The notes under the pieces: generated by a model
Seen by the model: the letters and a program-made list of their open reading frames with translations, nothing else
What the model was told of the DNA's origin: nothing
Database searches by the model: none
Part shown: positions 1 to 11,045 of the stretch, one piece after another
Layout of the letters: every line of letters begins with the position of its first letter
Position numbering within the stretch: position 1 is the first letter of the stretch
DNA from: Shiraia sp. slf14
Taxonomy: Eukaryota; Ascomycota; Dothideomycetes; Pleosporales; Shiraiaceae
Assembly (NCBI GenBank): GCA_000498155.1
Contig: AXZN01000040.1
Coordinates: forward strand, 186,001-250,000
DNA: 64,000 nucleotides
Reading direction: 5' to 3'
Translations under genes and position numbers: made by a program

Positions 1-763
1 CAAGTACCTTCCAAGCCCATCTGATGGACTTTCTCCTCAGCAGAACTTTTCAGAAGGCCTCTACATTGATTACCGCTACTTCGACAAGAAGGACATCGCG
101 CCACGATACGAGTTCGGATACGGACTCTCGTACACACAGTTCAAGTTATCATCACTTCTCATCCAAAGCCATTACACAAAGAAGCCACTCCCTGCACCCC
201 GCCCAGCTGGCCTTACACCACCAAGCTACTCGACTGAGCTACCAGACCCCAAGTCAGCACTATTCCCAGAAGGTTTCTACAGAGTTGAAAAGTACATTTA
301 TCCTTGGCTCGATTCGATCAAGGATATCGGCAAATCAGAAATTCAGACATCGCAACTACAAAGCCCTCTCAGCGACGCTGGTGGTGGCCCTGGCGGCAAC
401 CCTGACCTCTACACAACCATGGTCACGGTTTCAGCCACGGTAACGAATATTGGACCAGTGGATGGATCGACCGTGGTGCAGCTCTACGTCTCTCTACCAA
501 AAGACTACAAAGACCACGAGACTGGCGAACCCGTAGATTTCCCTACTAGGGTCTTGCGAGGCTTTGAGAAAGTTCATATTCCAGCCGAGAAGCAAGAACA
601 TGGCATAGGTGGCAGTAGGAAGCAAGTGACTTTTGAACTCACCAGGAGGGATTTGAGTTATTGGGATGTAAAGAGGCAGAATTGGGTGATTCCCAATACT
701 GGAGAGATCAAGATTAGTGTTGGCTTTTCAAGTAGAAATCTGGCATTAGAGGGGACATGGTAA
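1..763 (+). CDS. GH3 beta-glucosidase, C-terminal part (5' partial)
   Basis: The frame that starts at base 2 is open from the window edge to the TAA at 761-763, with no intron. It encodes the last ~253 residues of a glycoside hydrolase family 3 beta-glucosidase, an enzyme that releases glucose from cellobiose and related beta-glucosides. The characteristic Y-E-F-G-Y-G-L-S-Y-T stretch lies at nt 107-136. It is followed by a proline-rich linker and then, from about nt 419, the fibronectin-III-like domain (TVTNIGPVDGSTVVQLYVS; then RGFEKV and a closing L-S-Y-W-D). The catalytic aspartate and glutamate lie upstream of the window, so activity and secretion cannot be judged. Family assignment is firm; substrate preference is inference. 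Confidence 0.9.
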   Translation, partial: KYLPSPSDGLSPQQNFSEGLYIDYRYFDKKDIAPRYEFGYGLSYTQFKLSSLLIQSHYTKKPLPAPRPAGLTPPSYSTELPDPKSALFPEGFYRVEKYIYPWLDSIKDIGKSEIQTSQLQSPLSDAGGGPGGNPDLYTTMVTVSATVTNIGPVDGSTVVQLYVSLPKDYKDHETGEPVDFPTRVLRGFEKVHIPAEKQEHGIGGSRKQVTFELTRRDLSYWDVKRQNWVIPNTGEIKISVGFSSRNLALEGTW

Positions 764-1320
764 GAAGTGCAGGCTTGTTGCTTTACCCACAAGGTGTTTT
801 TGGTGTTTATACTTTATTTGGGATTGGATATACCTTTGGTTGTTGCTTTAGACAAGACTCGAAATCTATAGTATATACATAATGTCAAGCATGGATGCTG
901 ATGTCTCTGCAGCGAATGCATGTACAACTTCGCCACTCTTTCCATCCATGGTCGGGCTTAGCCTTATGTCATGCTCTTAGCGGATCTGAGACTAGCGCGC
1001 GAAAGAGAAAAACGTGCGGTGAACAAGCGCCTGTGGGCCTTTGCCGGTTCTGCTAGTGGCCGAGCGAGGGGATAAAGATAATTTGGTCTCCGCCCAACCA
1101 TTCCGTTACTCAACGCTCCCCTTCTTTTTTTGTTGCTGTTTCTTGTATACACTCTCCACTCTTCGCTGGAGTGTCTGTATACCCACGATACCCTTTTCTT
1201 TTTTTCCAGGTTGCGCCTGTTGAGCGCCTCTTACGCTCCAAGCCGCACTTTATTGGGCCGTATCGATAACGACTAAACCCCTCCAAAACCTGCGCTGTTT
1301 AAAAAAAAGTTATCCTCCGC
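764..1320. other. Intergenic: GH3 3' region and EF-3 leader
   Basis: No gene is seen. The part next to EF-3 has pyrimidine tracts (around 1118-1140 and 1190-1210) typical of strongly expressed fungal promoters. A T-rich tract ending in CCAGG near 1210 looks like a splice acceptor, so a 5' UTR intron is possible, but no matching donor was chosen. Confidence 0.5.
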
Positions 1321-4300
1321 ATGCCTCACTCTGAATCGCCGCCCATGGCTCCTGCTATTGTCGTCGACAAGGCTGGTGCCGCGCCTCCGCCTTCATACGA
1401 CGATGTGTCGGCTTTTGTCACCAGCATCGTCACCGCAAAGACTTCGCATGCCTCTGTCGACGCAGCCTATGCGCTTACTACGCTTCTGCAGAACTCGGTT
1501 GGCTTCCGAGGCCTCCATGGATACGGCATAATAGATGAGATCAAGAAGTCGGCCACAAACAAGAAAGATGCGGTTCGACGAGAGGGTGCCATGAACGCGC
1601 TTGGTGCGCTGTTCGAGCGCTTCCCACGCACACAGAAGCTGAGCGAGGTCATTTTCCTAGTACAGGAAGAGACTCTCATTCCCCTGGCGCTTGATGCGCT
1701 TTCAGACAAGACTGGCTCCGTCAAAGAGTCAGCAAAGTATGCCCTCGATGCGCTCTTCGAGAACCTTGGCCCAGAGGCAAAGGTCTTTGGCCTGTTGCCC
1801 GTCCTCACCAAATACCTAGGCAAAAAGTCTGGCAAGTGGCAGGGCGCTGTTGGCGCCTACGAGCTGATTGGCCGCATGGCCGACAAGGCCAAGATGGGCA
1901 TGGAGAGCTTCGAGGTGGAGAAGGAGAAGGACATTGTCCGCGAGTCCATGGGCAAGAAGCTCGAGGGCCTTATTCCCATTGTCGAGTCTGGCATGCACGA
2001 TCTCAAGTCTGAGGTTGCCAAGCAAGCCCTTAAGACCATGAACAGCCTCACTACCCTTCTTCAAAATGACGATATTGCGCCCCGGATTCCGCTGCTCGTC
2101 AAGTCCATTGAAGACCCATCCACACAGAGTCTGCAGAAGGCCATTCACGCCTTGTCTCAGACCACTTTCGTCGCAATTGTGACATCTCCCGTTCTTGCAA
2201 TGGTTACTCCTCTTCTAGAGCGTTCTTTGAATTCCCCTTCAACTTCCCAGGAGGTTACTCGTCAAACTGTCGTCGTAGTCGAAAATCTGACCAAGCTCGT
2301 TCACGATCCAATCGAGGCTCGTGCATTTTTGCCCAAGCTCAAGCCTGGTGTGAAGGCCGTTCAGGACCGCGCATCTCTTCCAGAGGTTCGAGAGATTGGT
2401 GCTCGTGCGCTTGCTGTCATTGAGAAGGCCATGGCAGACAAGGATGGCAACGTTGACAGCGGTGCCATTGCTCGCACCCAGCCGGCAGATGTTGTCAAAG
2501 TTATTGAGAAGGAAATCAACGCTGTTGGTAGCCTGTTTGGCTTCCCTGGTGATGCTGAAGTGTGGACGGTTGCGAAGAACTACATTTCAGAGATGATTGC
2601 CGAGGATGTCGATCAGCGCGAGCTGAAGCGCATTCCCCAGCTTATCGCTCCCTACTTGGAACCACTTATGAACCCTGGCGATGCCGAGAAAGTCGCAGAG
2701 GCAGTTCACCAATTTTATGTCGCTGAGGACCACCGCAAGTTTGGTCAGCCTGTTGTCGAGGACGATGGCGAGGTTGAGATCGTCAATGCTACCTTCTCTC
2801 TGGGTTACGGAGGCATGCTGCTCCTTTCCCATACCAACCTCCGTCTTCTCAAGGGTCACCGTTACGGTCTCTGCGGCCGTAATGGTGCTGGAAAATCTAC
2901 ACTCATGCGCAGTATTGCCGACGGCAAGCTTGAGGGTTTCCCGCCTCAAGATCAGGTCAAGACATGCTTCGTCGAGCACAATCAGGGCGAAGATGCCGAC
3001 CTGACCATCCTCGAATACATTTCCAATGATCCCCGCTTTAAGGATGAAAGCAAGGATCGTATCGCTGAAGTCTTGGAGGAAGTTGGTTTTACTGCTGGTC
3101 CTGAGGGCAGGCAATCGCACAAGGTTGGCTCCTTGTCAGGAGGATGGAAGATGAAGCTCGCTTTGGCGCGTGCCATGCTGATGCGTGCTGACGTTTTGCT
3201 TCTCGACGAACCTACCAATCACTTGGATGTTGCGAACGTTGCCTGGTTGGCACAGTACTTGAAGAAGCATACCGAAATCACTAGCTTGATCGTTTCTCAC
3301 GACTCTGGCTTCCTTGATGAGGTTTGCACAGACATCTACCACTACGAGCAGAAGAAGCTGGTCTGCTACAAGGGCAACCTTGCCGATTTCGTGAGGGTCA
3401 AGCCAGAGGCCAAGAGTTACTACACACTCACTGCCTCGCAAGTGCAGTTCAAGTTCCCTCCTCCTGGCATTCTTACTGGCGTCAAGTCCAACACTCGGTC
3501 CATTCTTCGCATGACAAATTGTACATACACCTATCCTGGTGCTCCCAAGCCCTCTCTTACCGACGCATCTTGCAATTTGTCGCTATCCTCTCGAGTTGCT
3601 ATTATCGGCGCAAACGGTGCTGGCAAGTCTACACTTATCAAGATCCTCACTGGCGAAGTCATTCCTCAAGAGGGCAAGGTCGAGAAGCACCCTAACTTGC
3701 GTATTGGTTACATCAAGCAGCACGCTCTCGAGCACGTTGAGATGCACATGGAGAAGACACCAAACCAGTACCTTCAGTGGCGTTATGCAAACGGTGACGA
3801 TCGCGAAGTGCTCATGAAGCAAACTCGCATTCTCACCGAAGAGGACAAGCGTCAAATGGAAACACCAATCGACCTTGGTGACGGCAAGGGGCCACGCAAA
3901 CTTGAAGCCCTCATCGGTCGCCAGAAGTACAAGAAGTCCTTCCAGTACGAAGTCAAATGGCTCCATATGCTGCCAAAGTTCAATACCATGATCTCTCGCG
4001 AAACTCTTCTCGAGCGTGGCTTCCAGAAGCTTGTTCAGGAGTTCGACGACCACGAGTCTTCGCGTGAAGGTCTCGGTTACCGTGTCCTCGAACCCAAGGT
4101 CATCTCCAAGCACTTTGAAGATCTTGGCCTGGATCCCGAAATCGCAAACCACAACGAAATCTCTGGCTTGTCTGGAGGACAGAAGGTCAAGGTCGTGCTT
4201 GCCGGTGCCATGTGGAATAACCCCCATCTTTTGGTCCTCGACGAACCTACCAATTTCTTGGATCGTGATTCCCTTGGTGGTCTTGCTGTCGCCATTCGCG

Positions 4301-4744
4301 ACTACAAGGGTGGTGTCATTATGATTTCCCATAACGAAGAGTTTGTTGGCGCGCTTTGCCCCGAGCAATGGCACGTTGCTGATGGTCGCGTGGCGCACAA
4401 GGGCCACTTGGCTGTGAACATGGATCGCTTTGAAGACTCGCGACCTGGCTCGTCAGTTGCTAGCAGTAACGTGAGCTCCGCAGCCCCCAGCACAACTGGC
4501 ACACCAGTCATGAGTGATGCAGAGGGCAACAAGGACGACATGAAGTTCAAGGCCAAGAAGAAGAAGAAGATGACCCGCCAGCAAGTCAAGGATCGTGAGG
4601 TCAGGAGGAGATTGAGATATATCGACTGGTTGAACAGCCCCAAGGTAAGCAATCTTTGTACCCGTTTCTTGCTCATAGCATGTTTATTAATTTGAATTAC
4701 AGGGCACTCCTCAACCACCCAATACCGATGACGAGGCTGAGTAA
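1321..4744 (+). CDS. TEF3: Translation elongation factor 3 (EF-3)
   Basis: EF-3 is the fungal ribosome-bound ABC ATPase that helps release the E-site tRNA during elongation. The model is exon 1 1321-4644, intron 4645-4702 (58 nt), exon 2 4703-4744, giving 1121 aa against ~1045 in yeast. HEAT repeats fill the N-terminal third. ABC domain 1 has Walker A G-R-N-G-A-G-K-S-T from residue 519, signature LSGG at 605-608 and Walker B LLLDE ending at E630. ABC domain 2 has Walker A GANGAGKST at 763-771, LSGGQ at 950-954 and LVLDE ending at E975; the EF-3 chromodomain-like insert lies between its Walker A and signature. A lysine-rich ribosome-binding tail follows. The intron sits just before the last 13 codons (acidic end D-D-E-A-E). 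The first ~30 residues are poorly conserved, so an internal start at Met9 is possible. Confidence 0.97.
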
Positions 4745-5464
4745 GGGATGTTGGCATATTTAGAGCATAGGCATCCTTAACTCATTATCAAAGAACATGG
4801 CTACAAGGTTTGTTAGAATTGCATTTGCTCGGCGTTTTATAGATGGGTTTTGCTGCGCCTGAAGGGTTGCGCTCGACATAGATTATGACTCTGGGGATAT
4901 AGTCCATATTAGGCATATATATTTGCGGATATCAAAAGCATTCTTTACACATACTCTACATGACATGTTGCTCTTCATCATGTGAAGCATGTTCACGTTG
5001 CCCTTGTGTCATGACCCTACAGATATGTCTAGCATGTAAAGGCTTGGGTCAGGCACGACACATACCTAAAGTTTGGATGGGACCAGAGTTGTATCCTGGA
5101 GCTGATCCGGTCCATTACTTCGCTCGAAGCCTGTCAGGTATCCCTTTCGATTCGCTAATTTGTGATTTTCTCCTCAACGTTTGTCTTTATCTCCCTCTCA
5201 CCGCTCCTGCCCTCTGCCGTTTGCTCTTGACGCTCAGACCAACACGTACAACATTCACTCTCACTTTTACCCCACTCCCTCAACTTCACTCTCTCGCTTA
5301 CAAGGCGCTAGAAAGCTGGAGCCTGGAGGGCAGCTATAAGTTTTTCTTCTGCTCACTTCTAACCTTCCTTCCTCCACCTCCAACCTCAACTTCTCTGTCT
5401 CCGCTTCTTCACACAAACTGCGCATACAACCTTCCCACACTCTACTACTGCTTCCTCATCCAAG
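4745..5464. other. Intergenic: promoter of cysteine-rich protein gene
   Basis: No gene is seen; one frame is open from 4960 but reads through this leader with no recognisable protein. A TATA-like TATAAG lies at 5335-5340, about 125 nt before the next start codon, and is followed by C/T-rich leader sequence. Confidence 0.5.
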
Positions 5465-6283
5465 ATGAAGTGTTTCCAAGCTGCCCTCGCAGGCGCTCTT
5501 GCCCTGGCTGTTCTGGTGGCAGGCGCACCTCAAGATCCCACTGTCCCAGGTTACAAGCCTCATCACGACAACAAGGCCTTCACGTATGTCGCCACCGTAG
5601 TGTGGCACGACTAGACGTGTCGAATTGCTAATAACCCAAAGCTATCGCTGCAACGCCCTCGACATTCGCGAGTGCGATGTCTCAGGCGGTTGTGCTGTTA
5701 TCGAGACCTGCCAATACAACTGCGTCAATCTCATGTCAGAGGTTGGCCCCGTTGGCGCAGGTTGCGCTGGAAAGAAGCCTTTCGAGATAACCGCGGCTCT
5801 TGCTTCTCTTGCTGGCGATGCTGGCGAAGAAGATATCGGCACTGGCTCTACTCAAGGTTGCGGTGACGGCAACAAGAAGTGCAAGAAGTGCTCATCTGAC
5901 AAGCGCGGCGTCTTGACTTGCCAGTATGGTTTCTGCTACGTTGTCCCCGGCCAGTGGTGCAGCCTTGATTCGTCTTGTCGCGATCAGTGTGCCTGCTGCA
6001 AGAAGCCTCGCATCGGCAAGCGCGAGGTTGAATCACATTGTACGCCTGGAGAGTATCGATGCTACTTCAAGCTGGGTTCTCACCTGCAAGTCTGCAATGC
6101 TCTGGGCAAGTGGGAACTCTCCGCAGATTGCGGCATTAAAGATGGCTGGTCTTGGTAAGTGTCTCATCCCATCCCGCATTTCTACCCTTGGACTTGCAAG
6201 CTAATACATTGCAAAGCTGCAAATCTCCATCTCCCGGCATCGCCTTCTGCGATTGCCGTCAGCCGGCCGAGCTCTCTACATAA
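5465..6283 (+). CDS. Secreted cysteine-rich protein, 24 mature cysteines
   Basis: The model has three exons, 5465-5583, 5642-6154 and 6217-6283, with introns of 58 and 62 nt, each with a CTAAT-type branch site near its acceptor; total 232 aa. The first ~20 residues are a classic signal peptide (Met, Lys, then Ala/Leu/Val-rich, ending A-G-A). The rest carries 24 cysteines, an even number that suits disulfide pairing. Reading through intron 2 would stop at W-S-W; splicing adds a further C-C and C-D-C, which supports the third exon. The C-terminal pattern C-x2-G-x-Y-x-C, V-C-N-x2-G-x-W-x4-D-C resembles the carbohydrate-binding-like repeats of fungal secreted proteins. A K-R near residue 168 could be a Kex2 site. 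No specific function is recognised; apoplastic effector or wall protein are possibilities. Confidence 0.8.
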
Positions 6284-6891
6284 TTCTCCATCGAAGGCAT
6301 CAAGAACAATTGAGCCCTCAGGTTACCTCAACTCAATGACTACTCTGAGATAAGAGCGAAACAGCAGCTCAGGACATCTAGATGGCTGAGTAGGAAGGCA
6401 AGAACTTGACATGAAGAAAAACGAGACAAGATAGATAAAATCTCCTGATAACATGAAATCTGAATTCACATTACATGGTAATTTTGAGTGTTGTCTCCAT
6501 CAATCCTTATGCAGTGTGATCAACAAAATGAAGACAAACTTGCCGTGTCAACAACAACACATCATCCTACCATCATTTCAAACTTTCATCGTTCATTGTT
6601 TCAATAGTCAATGTTGTTTGCACTGATGTTCACTGAAGTCGTGGGGCTTGTACAGCTAGTCTCAGAGTAGTTAAGATGACGCCGTTAGCCATGCAACCAA
6701 TCGTCATACATCGTCTGCAATTCTCCCGCGAATACCCACCCCTCTCACGACCAAGAATCTGGACAAACGTTGTTGGCTCTTTAAAACTCTTCCCTCTTCT
6801 TCACAATTCCAACCATGCAGCTGTAGCACCATTTCTATAATACAACCCTTCAACAATCGTTCTACTCAGAACGGTCCATCAACACAACACC
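6284..6891. other. Intergenic before sugar transporter
   Basis: No gene is seen. A TTTAAAA stretch around 6779-6785 may act as a TATA element about 110 nt before the transporter start, followed by a CAACA-rich leader. Confidence 0.45.
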
Positions 6892-8531
6892 ATGTCACTC
6901 ACCAAACATCTCCAAAATGCCTACTCCTCCAAACAAACACAGGTCGTCATCTTCTCCGCTACAGCCATTGCCCTCTATGGCTACGACCAAGGCATGATGT
7001 CTCTCATCAACACCAATCACGACTACCTCTCCACCATGCGCATCTCCTCGTCTTCCCCTCTAGTCGGCGTCATCGTCGCAGTCTACTATCTCGGCTGTGC
7101 CGTAGGCGCCGTTCTCTTTTCCAAACTCGCCGACACACTCGGCCGCAAAAAGAGCATCTTCTTTAGCCTTGCGAGCGCAAGTTTAGGAAACCTCATCATG
7201 TTCTCCGCAGGCTTCAAATTCCCCAATGCAGCGCTGGGCATCATGTTAGCAGGGCGAGTGATCATGGGTCTCGGTGTAGGAGGCATAGATGCTGTTATCC
7301 CAACGTATAGTTCTGAGTTGTCGGCGGATGAAGCTAGGGGCAAAGCACTTGCGCAGGAATTCCAGAGTAATATTTTCGGCTTGCTCATGGCGTTTGGTAT
7401 CAATCTAGGTGTGACGATTGCGTTGGGGAAGTGGTCGCAATGGGCGTGGCGGACGCCGATTATTGTGATGCAGATTTATCCGGTGCTTTTGATGGCGTTT
7501 GTTGAGAGATTGCCGGAGAGTCCGAGGTGGTTTATCTTTCATGATAAGAGAGATGAGGCCAAGGAGGCGTTGGAGGAGATTTTTGGAGAGGATGAGGCGG
7601 GGAAGAAGATGGAAGAGTTGGTGGAGCAGCATGAGAAGGAGAAAGAGGATACTGTGGGGTATCTGGACATGGTGAATCCGTGGCATGCACAGTTTCATCC
7701 TACAATGGTGACGATTATGTGTCAGGTCAATCAGGCGTTGACGGGGTATGGGGCAGTATCAGTTTATGGGCCTCAGATATTTGGTGTGAGTTTATTCACT
7801 CGGTATATTGGAGTCTTTAATGCTGACTTTCCGATTAGCTTCTTGGATTCGATGTTCGTACATCTGAATACCTTACACTTGGCAACTACACTTCCTACTT
7901 CCTTCTGATGACTTTGGCTTGGATACTCATCGATGCACTGGGACGTCGCCAATTGCTCGTCCAAGGCTCAATTGTACTGGCCTCTTCATTCGCCTTACTC
8001 GCGCTATTTGGTGGCCTAGCAGAAAACTCGTCTAAGCTTCACATACCGATCTTCATCCCTGGCACGATTGGCACTGTCATCCTGTTCATAGCCACTGGTG
8101 CGTTTGGCATTGGGTGGCTGTCCACAGTATGGCTCATCCCTACCGAGATTTATCCTACCTCTGCCCGCGCCCAAGGAACTGCCATCTCAGTCATCATCTG
8201 GGGCCTGGCAAACTTTGCAATCACCTTCTTGACGCCAGTCATGTTCAACAACCTGTCCTATATGATCTTCCTTGTCTTCGCTGGCACTAATGCATTCGCT
8301 GGACTGTGGACCTACATCTACCTTCCCGAAACAGGCGGCAGGAGTTTTGAAGAGAATCAGGATTTTTTCAAGGAGGCGAGTGAGGCAAACACGTGGAGAG
8401 TAAACAAGGTTGCTGGTGGCGATTGGTCAAAGATGAGATATCCAGATCCAGAGGCTGATGGCGAAGTTGTAGATGCAGAACGTGTCCCGTTGTTAAGGAG
8501 AGTGGAAGATCAATTACCTAGCACGGATTAA
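6892..8531 (+). CDS. MFS sugar transporter
   Basis: A plasma-membrane sugar:proton symporter of the major facilitator superfamily, sugar porter family. The model is exon 1 6892-7785, intron 7786-7838 (53 nt, donor GTGAGT, phase 0), exon 2 7839-8531; 528 aa, the usual length. Family signatures are present: G-R-K-K after TM2, the P-E-S-P-R-W motif at residues 208-213 before the central loop, D-A-L-G-R-R in the second half, P-T-E-I-Y-P-T-S-A-R-A-Q-G, and P-E-T-G-G-R-S-F-E-E after the last helix. Twelve membrane helices are expected. It follows the secreted cysteine-rich gene on the same strand. The exact sugar (glucose, xylose, quinate or other) cannot be told from sequence alone. Confidence 0.93.
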
Positions 8532-9438
8532 ATCTCCTAGAATCTTTTACACATGGCTTAGAATGATACCCTCCAAGACAATCGTAGAATTAGTCTAGAT
8601 CCAAATCTTACAATTGCTCCGATGACTCAAAATCACCAAGCTTCCAGACAATCAAATCTGACCATCTCTGACGCAAAACCATCATATCTTCGCCACAGAG
8701 TCAGAATTCTCCCATGGTACCGCGCCTTTACAAACACCCCATGTCTCGAACTCTCCCTCGGATTTAGCCGCCACTCATCGGACATCTCGTTCGGAAACCG
8801 GTCTTAGCACCGACAATCGCCTTTATTCTCCGAGACTACGCCTACGCAACCCCATCTCACTCGCCCCAAGGCAACCACAATCTCACTCTCATCGCCACAA
8901 AATGATGCATCTACGTTCAAGGCGACCAACGAGCGGTTGTCGCGGATCCATTCACAATGTGGACCCTGCACAGACGAGCATGGCCTGATTTGTTCGTGTG
9001 TAGTCACATTATGTCCGATCAAGCCGCTAGCGCTGTGCTGGGAAGTGCAGCGAGTACGTAGGGCCGGGCTGAGGGAGGGGTACGGGAGCGAAAACACGTG
9101 CATTACATAGATAGTATGTACATAAATTCTGTATATCCCAAGTAAAACGAAACGCATAACTTGCAAATACCCCATTCCGAACCTTGTGATCTATTTTGCT
9201 TGCGATACACCGCTCTAACCGCTTGTGTCTGACGACTCTCCTGTTGTGTCGTGAGTAAGCGTCCAATCAAGACGAGGATATTTGTGAGCAAAAACAGGGC
9301 CCCCTTTGTGCTACTCCGGGTTTGGAGCGGGAGATATAAGGAGCGGGGAGACTACTTTGGATCCCGAAGAATTCGCTGTTGTTGTTATTACTTGGAAGAA
9401 CCGGAAACGAAAAGAACGCGGGAGTAAAGAGGTTAACA
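8532..9438. other. Intergenic, no gene seen
   Basis: Short open frames exist on both strands but none has a convincing protein composition, splice structure or recognisable family. Confidence 0.45.
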
Positions 9439-9772
9439 ATGTCGACTACGTGCCTTACTATTCACGATCTGCTGCGCATCACGTATACGTATGAAGCGCA
9501 GGCTTGGGAACAGCAGGCTAGGAAGAGGAAGGATTCTGTGTGTTCGGTGTGTATACCCTTTCTTTGCAATTGCAATCCCGAATCCAATCCCGAATCCAAT
9601 ACATCCATATACAACTCCAGAAAAGCGATATAAACAAGGGAAGAAGTATCCGTACTAACGATTCTCACAGACTCCAGAAACATGCGCCCACCTCTCACCA
9701 CTAAATCCCCTCCCTCCCAACCTCTCCCTCGAAACAGACTTTACACACCATTACAGCCGGACCAAGCGATAA
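9439..9772 (+). CDS. Possible small hypothetical protein, 69 aa
   Basis: A weak candidate. Exon 1 9439-9546 (36 codons), intron 9547-9670 (124 nt) and exon 2 9671-9772 join in phase 0 to give 69 aa with no signal peptide. The support is the splice structure: donor GTGTGT and a very good branch-plus-acceptor, ACTAAC followed by TTCTCACAG. The protein is polar, with a basic K-R-K segment near residue 31 and a proline-rich second half. An in-frame ATG at 9379 would add 20 residues. No family is recognised. The intron is longer than most introns here, which lowers confidence; a non-coding spliced transcript is equally possible. Confidence 0.3.
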
Positions 9773-10526
9773 CTTGAACACCACTTCAACTTCAAATTCA
9801 CTTCAACTTCATGATATGAATATTAATTACCGGAAACCTACTTATCCTTTTCCTTCTAACGAAATAACGACATAACGACCCAACACAACAACTCAGCTTC
9901 TTGCTATTCCAAACTGATCGGAGTCCGAACTATTTCCCCTCTCACATTCACATTCACATTCATTCACACAGCCCACTCGCCAACTCCACTCCGCTCCCCG
10001 TCTCTGCACCCACATGCATACATGCGTGCGCGTGCCGCATGTTGTGCAGGAGGTGTGTATGAGACGGACCGATTTCTGTCGAATTAGAGTTTTGCTTGGC
10101 GGCGGGAGGGCGAATTGTGTGAGGGGGAGGACATGTTGCGTGGGGGAGTGGTACGAGAGGGGAGGAAGGTGTGGGGTGAGGTGAGGTGTGCATTGCATAC
10201 TACATATGTAAGGAGGAGGAGGGGATGGAGTGAGATGAGATGAGTTGAGATGGAGGATGGGATGGGGTGGTTGATTGGGATGGGATGGGATAGGTTGTGA
10301 GATTGGAGATGGGCTTGGGAGAATTGCGTAGTACGCTCAATGGGGGAATGGATGGAAGACGATTGATTTGTGTGAGAACTTATTTTATGTACGCTTTCAC
10401 TGTCCATCGTCATAGCTATGTGATCGGGACTTTCCTCAATGTCGGACTTCTCCGTATTCTCTCCGCTCCGATCATCACCCCAGCCCAGCTGCTTTCAACG
10501 CGAATCATAGGTGCGGTAGATCGTTC
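9773..10526. repeat. Intergenic low-complexity DNA
   Basis: An ACATTC-type short tandem repeat lies at about 9942-9968. From about 10105 to 10330 the plus strand is strongly purine-rich, with degenerate GAGAT/GATGG repeats. No gene is supported; open frames here are products of the skewed composition. Confidence 0.6.
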
Positions 10527-10852
10527 CTAGCGTGGTATATCGTTGTCGTTAGCTAGACAGCAGATCCAGCCGCCATGGTCGGTTGCTGCCTTGTAGTACA
10601 TGGGGCTCTGATGTCTTGTGTTAGACATCACGCTTGCCTTGCACCATTTAGAAGGTTGGTCTAACTTACATAACGTTCTGGGCAGTTCAAGTCTTTGCAG
10701 AAAGTCTTTTTCATCATTAGGCACATATGTCCACCGCGTGAGTGAAAGTTGTCTTCGCATGTGAGCACCTTCTCACTTTGCGTATCATTAGAAGCTGCCG
10801 TTGCAGCTGCAATTATCGAGAGGATAATGCTGGAGATGGAAGAGTAGCACAT
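10527..10852 (-). CDS. Small secreted cysteine-rich protein A, 87 aa
   Basis: Exon 1 is 10852-10670 (61 codons), the intron is 10669-10608 (62 nt, donor GTAAGT, branch TCTAAC, acceptor CAG) and exon 2 is 10607-10527; 87 aa. The N-terminus is a signal peptide (isoleucine/alanine-rich, ending near A-T-A-A-S at residue 21). The mature part has six cysteines: C-x9-12-C, then C-x7-C-x4-C-P-E-R-Y just before the intron, and a C-C pair after it in W-I-C-C. It is the left member of a pair with the gene at 11046-11426, which has the C-P-E-x-[YF] then intron then C-C layout too. Not recognised by name; small size, secretion and disulfide-rich design fit an effector-like or antimicrobial-type protein, which is inference. 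Confidence 0.72.
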
Positions 10853-11045
10853 TTTGGGACTTGCTTGTTGTTGACCTTCTATGTCGAAAGTGTGACTAGT
10901 TTTGAGAAGGATTTACGATCGGACTCTCATACGTGATGGTTTTTGTGGTCTCTTATATCCTGGCTGCGTTTTACGCAGATTGTTGTCTGGGTCACATCGT
11001 CGTTGTTTCCACGGTTGGTCGACCCCTTCTCTTCGGCGCGCCTTC

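Noticed and set aside
3583..4407. 274-aa minus-strand frame inside EF-3
   Set aside because: Antisense shadow of a strongly coding, conserved gene.
4960..5631. 223-aa open frame upstream of and across the cysteine-rich gene start
   Set aside because: It runs through the C/T-rich leader and the true first exon in another frame, and has no family resemblance.
8804..9175. 123-aa minus-strand frame
   Set aside because: No signal peptide, domain or splice structure; low-information sequence after the sugar transporter.
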